Assembly: GCA_020833225.1 (NCBI GenBank)
Contig: JAJHQS010000001.1
Location: forward strand, 1-64,000
DNA length: 64,000 nucleotides
Direction of reading: 5' to 3'
Origin: Desulfurococcaceae archaeon
Lineage (GTDB): Archaea > Thermoproteota > Thermoprotei_A > Sulfolobales > Desulfurococcaceae
The notes beneath the pieces were generated by a model. That model searched no databases. It was not told the DNA's origin and worked only from the letters and a program-made list of their open reading frames with translations. A program made the translations under genes and the position numbers. Shown piece by piece: positions 61,655-64,000 of the stretch (its first letter is position 1; the number at the start of each line of letters is the position of its first letter).

Positions 61655-62197
61655 ATGTCTAGGTGTTTAATGATAGCTAGATTTCAGCCACTCCACTACG
61701 GTCATTTAAACGTAATGGAGCATTGCCTTTTAAATTACACTGAGCTAATAGTCGTTGTTGGCATGGCTAGTCAAAGTCACACCCCTGAGAATCCTTTTAC
61801 AGCTGGGGAGAGAATAGAGATGATTCGTAGAAGCCTTAAGTGGAGGGGTTATGACTTATCAAGGGTAATAACGGTCACTTTGCCAACATTGGAAGTGAGT
61901 AGAGTTGCAGTCCACTATGTGAAGCTGTATAGTCCTAGTTTTGAAGCTGTTGTAACATTAAACCCTATTATTAGTAGAATATTTGCTGAGGAAGGATATA
62001 AAGTAATTGAACCCCCGTCTTTTAATAGAGAAGTACTTAGGGGTAGTGTAATAAGGAGATTAATAGCTAGTGGGAGTGATGAGTGGAAGAAATACGTACC
62101 ACCACCAATTGTGGAATATATTGAAGAAATTGATGGAGTTAAGAGAATAAGAGCACTTTATACTGAAAAACTCCCAGGATACTATGTGACAGTTTAG
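61655..62197 (+). CDS. NadM-like nucleotidyltransferase, second paralogue
   Basis: This protein shares the NadM pattern: 'IARFQPLHYGHLNVMEHCLLN', 'SQSHTPENPFTAGERIEMIRRSL' and 'LRGSVIRRLIASGSDEWKKYVPPPIVEYI'. It is clearly diverged from the other copy (46360-46899); its residues before the H-x-G-H motif are shorter and 'NPIISRIFAEEGYKV' replaces the usual adenine-side segment. It may be NMN adenylyltransferase or a related enzyme with another substrate. It starts with ATG after a GGGGTTAAGAG leader and a CTATTTAAATAG element, and lies 25 bp before the YkgJ-like gene. Confidence 0.78.
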   Translation: MSRCLMIARFQPLHYGHLNVMEHCLLNYTELIVVVGMASQSHTPENPFTAGERIEMIRRSLKWRGYDLSRVITVTLPTLEVSRVAVHYVKLYSPSFEAVVTLNPIISRIFAEEGYKVIEPPSFNREVLRGSVIRRLIASGSDEWKKYVPPPIVEYIEEIDGVKRIRALYTEKLPGYYVTV

Positions 62198-62222
62198 TGG
62201 AGGAGAAAGGTGTAAATAGGCT

Positions 62223-62897
62223 TTGGTCGAATTATCTATTTTTCGCTGTGATATGTGTGGAGAATGTTGCAAAATGTCTCCTATATCAATTTTACCACAT
62301 GAGGAGATAGTGTTAAGAGAACTAAGTAAGATCATGGGGGTAAACATTACAACTTCTCCGGGGTACACAGTGTATGATGTCATTAGCGGTGTTAACATAG
62401 CATTTAGCTATGTCCTCCACCTTAATGAAAAGTCTACATGTCCTTTCCTAGTTGATAACAAGTGCTCAATACATTATATTTATAAGCCATATATATGTAG
62501 ATCTTTCCCTTATATACCACGCCATGTAAAATACAGTATTGATGACGTTAACAAGTATATTATAGCATCCACTGATTATGGGTTAAGTCTTGCATGTCAT
62601 ATTATTAGGAGAGATAAAGACATCCTAGAAAAGTATGGCGGTAAACCAAGCGTTCTTATACATTATTTACGAGACGAGTACTTAGCATCTGTTGAGGCAG
62701 AAAATGTAAGGCTACTTCTACTATATTTACTTTCGCTTTTATGGAGAGAAGGTGTTGTAGAGATAAAGCCTAGTGTTCAAGGTGTTCAAGTGGTAAACCT
62801 CTATGAATTTCTGAGAAGATATTTTCCTGAATTACCAACAAAACTAAATATCGATAAAGTCTTAATTAAGGTGAAAAAGTGGAGCAAAAATTACTAA
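62223..62897 (+). CDS. YkgJ-family Fe-S/zinc cluster-binding protein
   Basis: The N-terminal 'FRCDMCGECCKMSPISI' (C-x2-C-x2-C-C) and the later 'CPFLVDNKCSIHYIYKPYICRSFP' make the eight-cysteine signature of the YkgJ/UPF0153 family. Members bind a metal or Fe-S cluster and their function is largely unknown. The C-terminal 90 residues are helical. It starts at TTG 25 bp after the NadM-like gene, so the two may act together. Confidence 0.75.
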   Translation: MVELSIFRCDMCGECCKMSPISILPHEEIVLRELSKIMGVNITTSPGYTVYDVISGVNIAFSYVLHLNEKSTCPFLVDNKCSIHYIYKPYICRSFPYIPRHVKYSIDDVNKYIIASTDYGLSLACHIIRRDKDILEKYGGKPSVLIHYLRDEYLASVEAENVRLLLLYLLSLLWREGVVEIKPSVQGVQVVNLYEFLRRYFPELPTKLNIDKVLIKVKKWSKNY

Positions 62898-63286
62898 ACT
62901 CACTCTAAGACCTTTTAAGCTCAAAGTATTTGAAAAGTTGAGTAAATAGGAAGAAGTACTTAGCTCAGCATTCTTGTACGAGTTAAAGTTAGGTGAAAAA
63001 GAGACGAGTTGAAATTCCATATAAAAGTAGAAACTTAAATACGGTTTAAACGAGGTATTTAGATCTTCTAGAGATATTTAAAAGAAACATTATGTTAATG
63101 TAATGTTAAATAAAAATGTAATTGTAAGAGGGCAAGTAACATAGTGGGGAATTATTATAGATGCAGGATCAGAGCGATTAGAATATTAACATACAAGATA
63201 TTGAGGTAAGATGCCCTTGCACCATATTAAAAATAGGAGAAGATTCTTTAAACTTATATACTTATATATGGAGTAAGGTAAGTAGC
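62898..63286. other. Intergenic region before the helicase gene
   Basis: About 390 bp, AT-rich, without a convincing coding frame. It contains TATA-like strings near 63060-63075 and 63254-63268; the second is placed to serve the helicase gene. A CRISPR-repeat-like string at 63008-63034 occurs only once. No RNA gene is evident. Confidence 0.4.
63254..63268 (+). promoter_or_regulatory. TATA-rich promoter of the helicase gene
   Basis: TTATATACTTATATA lies 20-33 bp before the TTG start at 63287, giving a very short leader or a leaderless transcript. A weak GGTAAG ribosome-binding site precedes the TTG. Confidence 0.4.
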
Positions 63287-64000
63287 TTGTTTAAGGACGC
63301 TGTTACCTTAGATTTAAATGAATATTTAAAACAGGTTTACGGCGATCCCGAGATCAGAGTTATATATGAGAGAATTGAAGAGAGAGGAGAACCGGAACAT
63401 GGACCAGATATTTATAGTATTGAATTACCACAGCCTCTCATTAATGTTCTTGAAAAACGTGGTATAAGGAGACTATATAGGTTTCAATATGAAGCCTACA
63501 GGAGAATTTTAAGCGGTGAAAATGTAATAATAACTGCGGGAACAGGAACTGGTAAGACAGAGGCTTTTTTTATACCTCTAGCTAAGATCATATTGTCTAG
63601 CAGGGAAAAGCAATATCCTTACGCCATAATCACTTACCCTACTAAAGCCCTTGCCAGAGATCAAGTAAAAAGGTTTTCAGAGTATTTAGTATACAAGGCT
63701 TTAAGTATAGGGATATATGATGGTGATACACCTACTCAACAACGTAAAAGATTAGCTCTAATGCCTCCATCGATTATAGTGTCAAATCCCGATATGATAC
63801 ATATAGGGCTTATTTATAGTCCACACATTAGAAAATTTGTTGAGAACACCCAGTCCCTAGTATTTGATGAGCTACATATATATGAAGGCGTTCTCGGCTC
63901 TCATCTCCACCACTTAATTCATAGGATCAAGTTATTTAAGAAGTCTAAACCTCAATTCATAGCGTCTTCAGCTACGATTGCAAATCCAAAAGAGTTTGCT
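63287..64000 (+). CDS. Superfamily 2 DEAD/DEAH-type helicase, MrfA/Hrq1-like (partial)
   Basis: This gene runs off the right edge and so is missing from the ORF track. The first 238 residues show an N-terminal region and the first RecA domain: motif I 'ITAGTGTGKTEAFFIPL', motif Ia 'YPTKALARDQVKRF', motif II 'VFDELHIYEGVLGSHLHHLIHRI' and motif III 'SSATIANP'. The 'DELH-x-Y-x-G-x-x-G-S-H' string is typical of the YprA/MrfA/Hrq1 group linked to repair of DNA crosslinks. The frame stays open back to 63182 but has no start codon before TTG 63287. The full domain layout, including the C-terminal zinc-binding part, cannot be seen. Confidence 0.8.
   Translation, partial: MFKDAVTLDLNEYLKQVYGDPEIRVIYERIEERGEPEHGPDIYSIELPQPLINVLEKRGIRRLYRFQYEAYRRILSGENVIITAGTGTGKTEAFFIPLAKIILSSREKQYPYAIITYPTKALARDQVKRFSEYLVYKALSIGIYDGDTPTQQRKRLALMPPSIIVSNPDMIHIGLIYSPHIRKFVENTQSLVFDELHIYEGVLGSHLHHLIHRIKLFKKSKPQFIASSATIANPKEFA

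Noticed and set aside
63008-63034. CRISPR-repeat-like string GTTGAAATTCCATATAAAAG...
   Set aside because: It occurs once; no second copy, spacer or cas gene is in the window.

Overview
The window is a densely packed, AT-rich stretch of a hyperthermophilic crenarchaeal (Thermoproteota) chromosome. The evidence is a Cren7 chromatin protein, a CdvB/CdvC (ESCRT-III/Vps4) division pair, archaeal PheS and PheT, a crenarchaeal aRF1, an archaeal 7S SRP RNA and an Mbh-type membrane hydrogenase. Gene content and base composition fit the Desulfurococcales (Staphylothermus or Ignisphaera relatives), but the genus cannot be fixed from sequence alone. GTG and TTG starts are common, many genes overlap by a few bases, and several start codons lie 4-7 nt after a GGTGA-type ribosome-binding site. 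I used that spacing to correct ORF-track starts. I see no rRNA, insertion sequence, prophage or CRISPR array.

Layout. 1-2.1 kb: a truncated gene and glyceraldehyde-3-phosphate:ferredoxin oxidoreductase (minus). 2.5-7.9 kb: a five-gene peptide-type ABC importer. 7.9-11.7 kb: pheS, an RNA m5C methyltransferase and a radical SAM protein. 11.7-14.6 kb (minus): a CoA-transferase, a gamma-glutamyltransferase and a possible small membrane protein. 14.7-17.4 kb: cdvB, cdvC, a candidate C/D box sRNA and cren7. 17.7-23.8 kb: pgk, gap, usp, a peptidase and pheT, followed by a second C/D-like element. 24.0-25.8 kb (minus): moaB, ogt and a DUF89 gene. 26.0-38.5 kb: one tightly packed run moaA-C-D-E, hypF, mbhJKLN-B-C-D-EF-G-A-H-I-M. 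38.8-49.7 kb: a pilin-like protein, aRF1, a flavodiiron protein, tRNA-Arg, two proteasome beta subunits, a short TFB-like factor, a Nog1-like GTPase, rtcA, nadM and aCPSF1/FttA. 49.7-57.7 kb: egsA, an FKBP, LSm, L37e, DnaG, a family B DNA polymerase, Pelota and a nucleotidyltransferase. 57.8-64 kb: SRP RNA, thrC, a flippase, an unknown protein, a second nadM, a YkgJ-like protein and the start of an MrfA/Hrq1-like helicase.

How it works together. GAPOR (tungstopterin enzyme) oxidises glyceraldehyde-3-phosphate with ferredoxin. The moa genes make the pterin cofactor, and the Mbh complex can re-oxidise ferredoxin by making H2 while driving ion antiport; HypF matures its NiFe site. pgk and gap give the alternative phosphorylating or gluconeogenic route, and the importer plus peptidase suggest peptide growth. 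An information-processing block (aRF1, Pelota, FttA, DnaG, PolB, LSm, L37e, SRP RNA) makes up the second half.

The most striking observation is at the 5' end of the aRF1 gene. The conserved N-terminal helix is encoded in frame but has no usable start codon. A well-placed ATG sits one frame off, followed at once by ATG AGT TTT TAG. A +1 shift on TTT-T at that stop codon restores a full-length 377-residue aRF1. This is either a homopolymer error or an archaeal counterpart of the bacterial RF2 autoregulatory frameshift.
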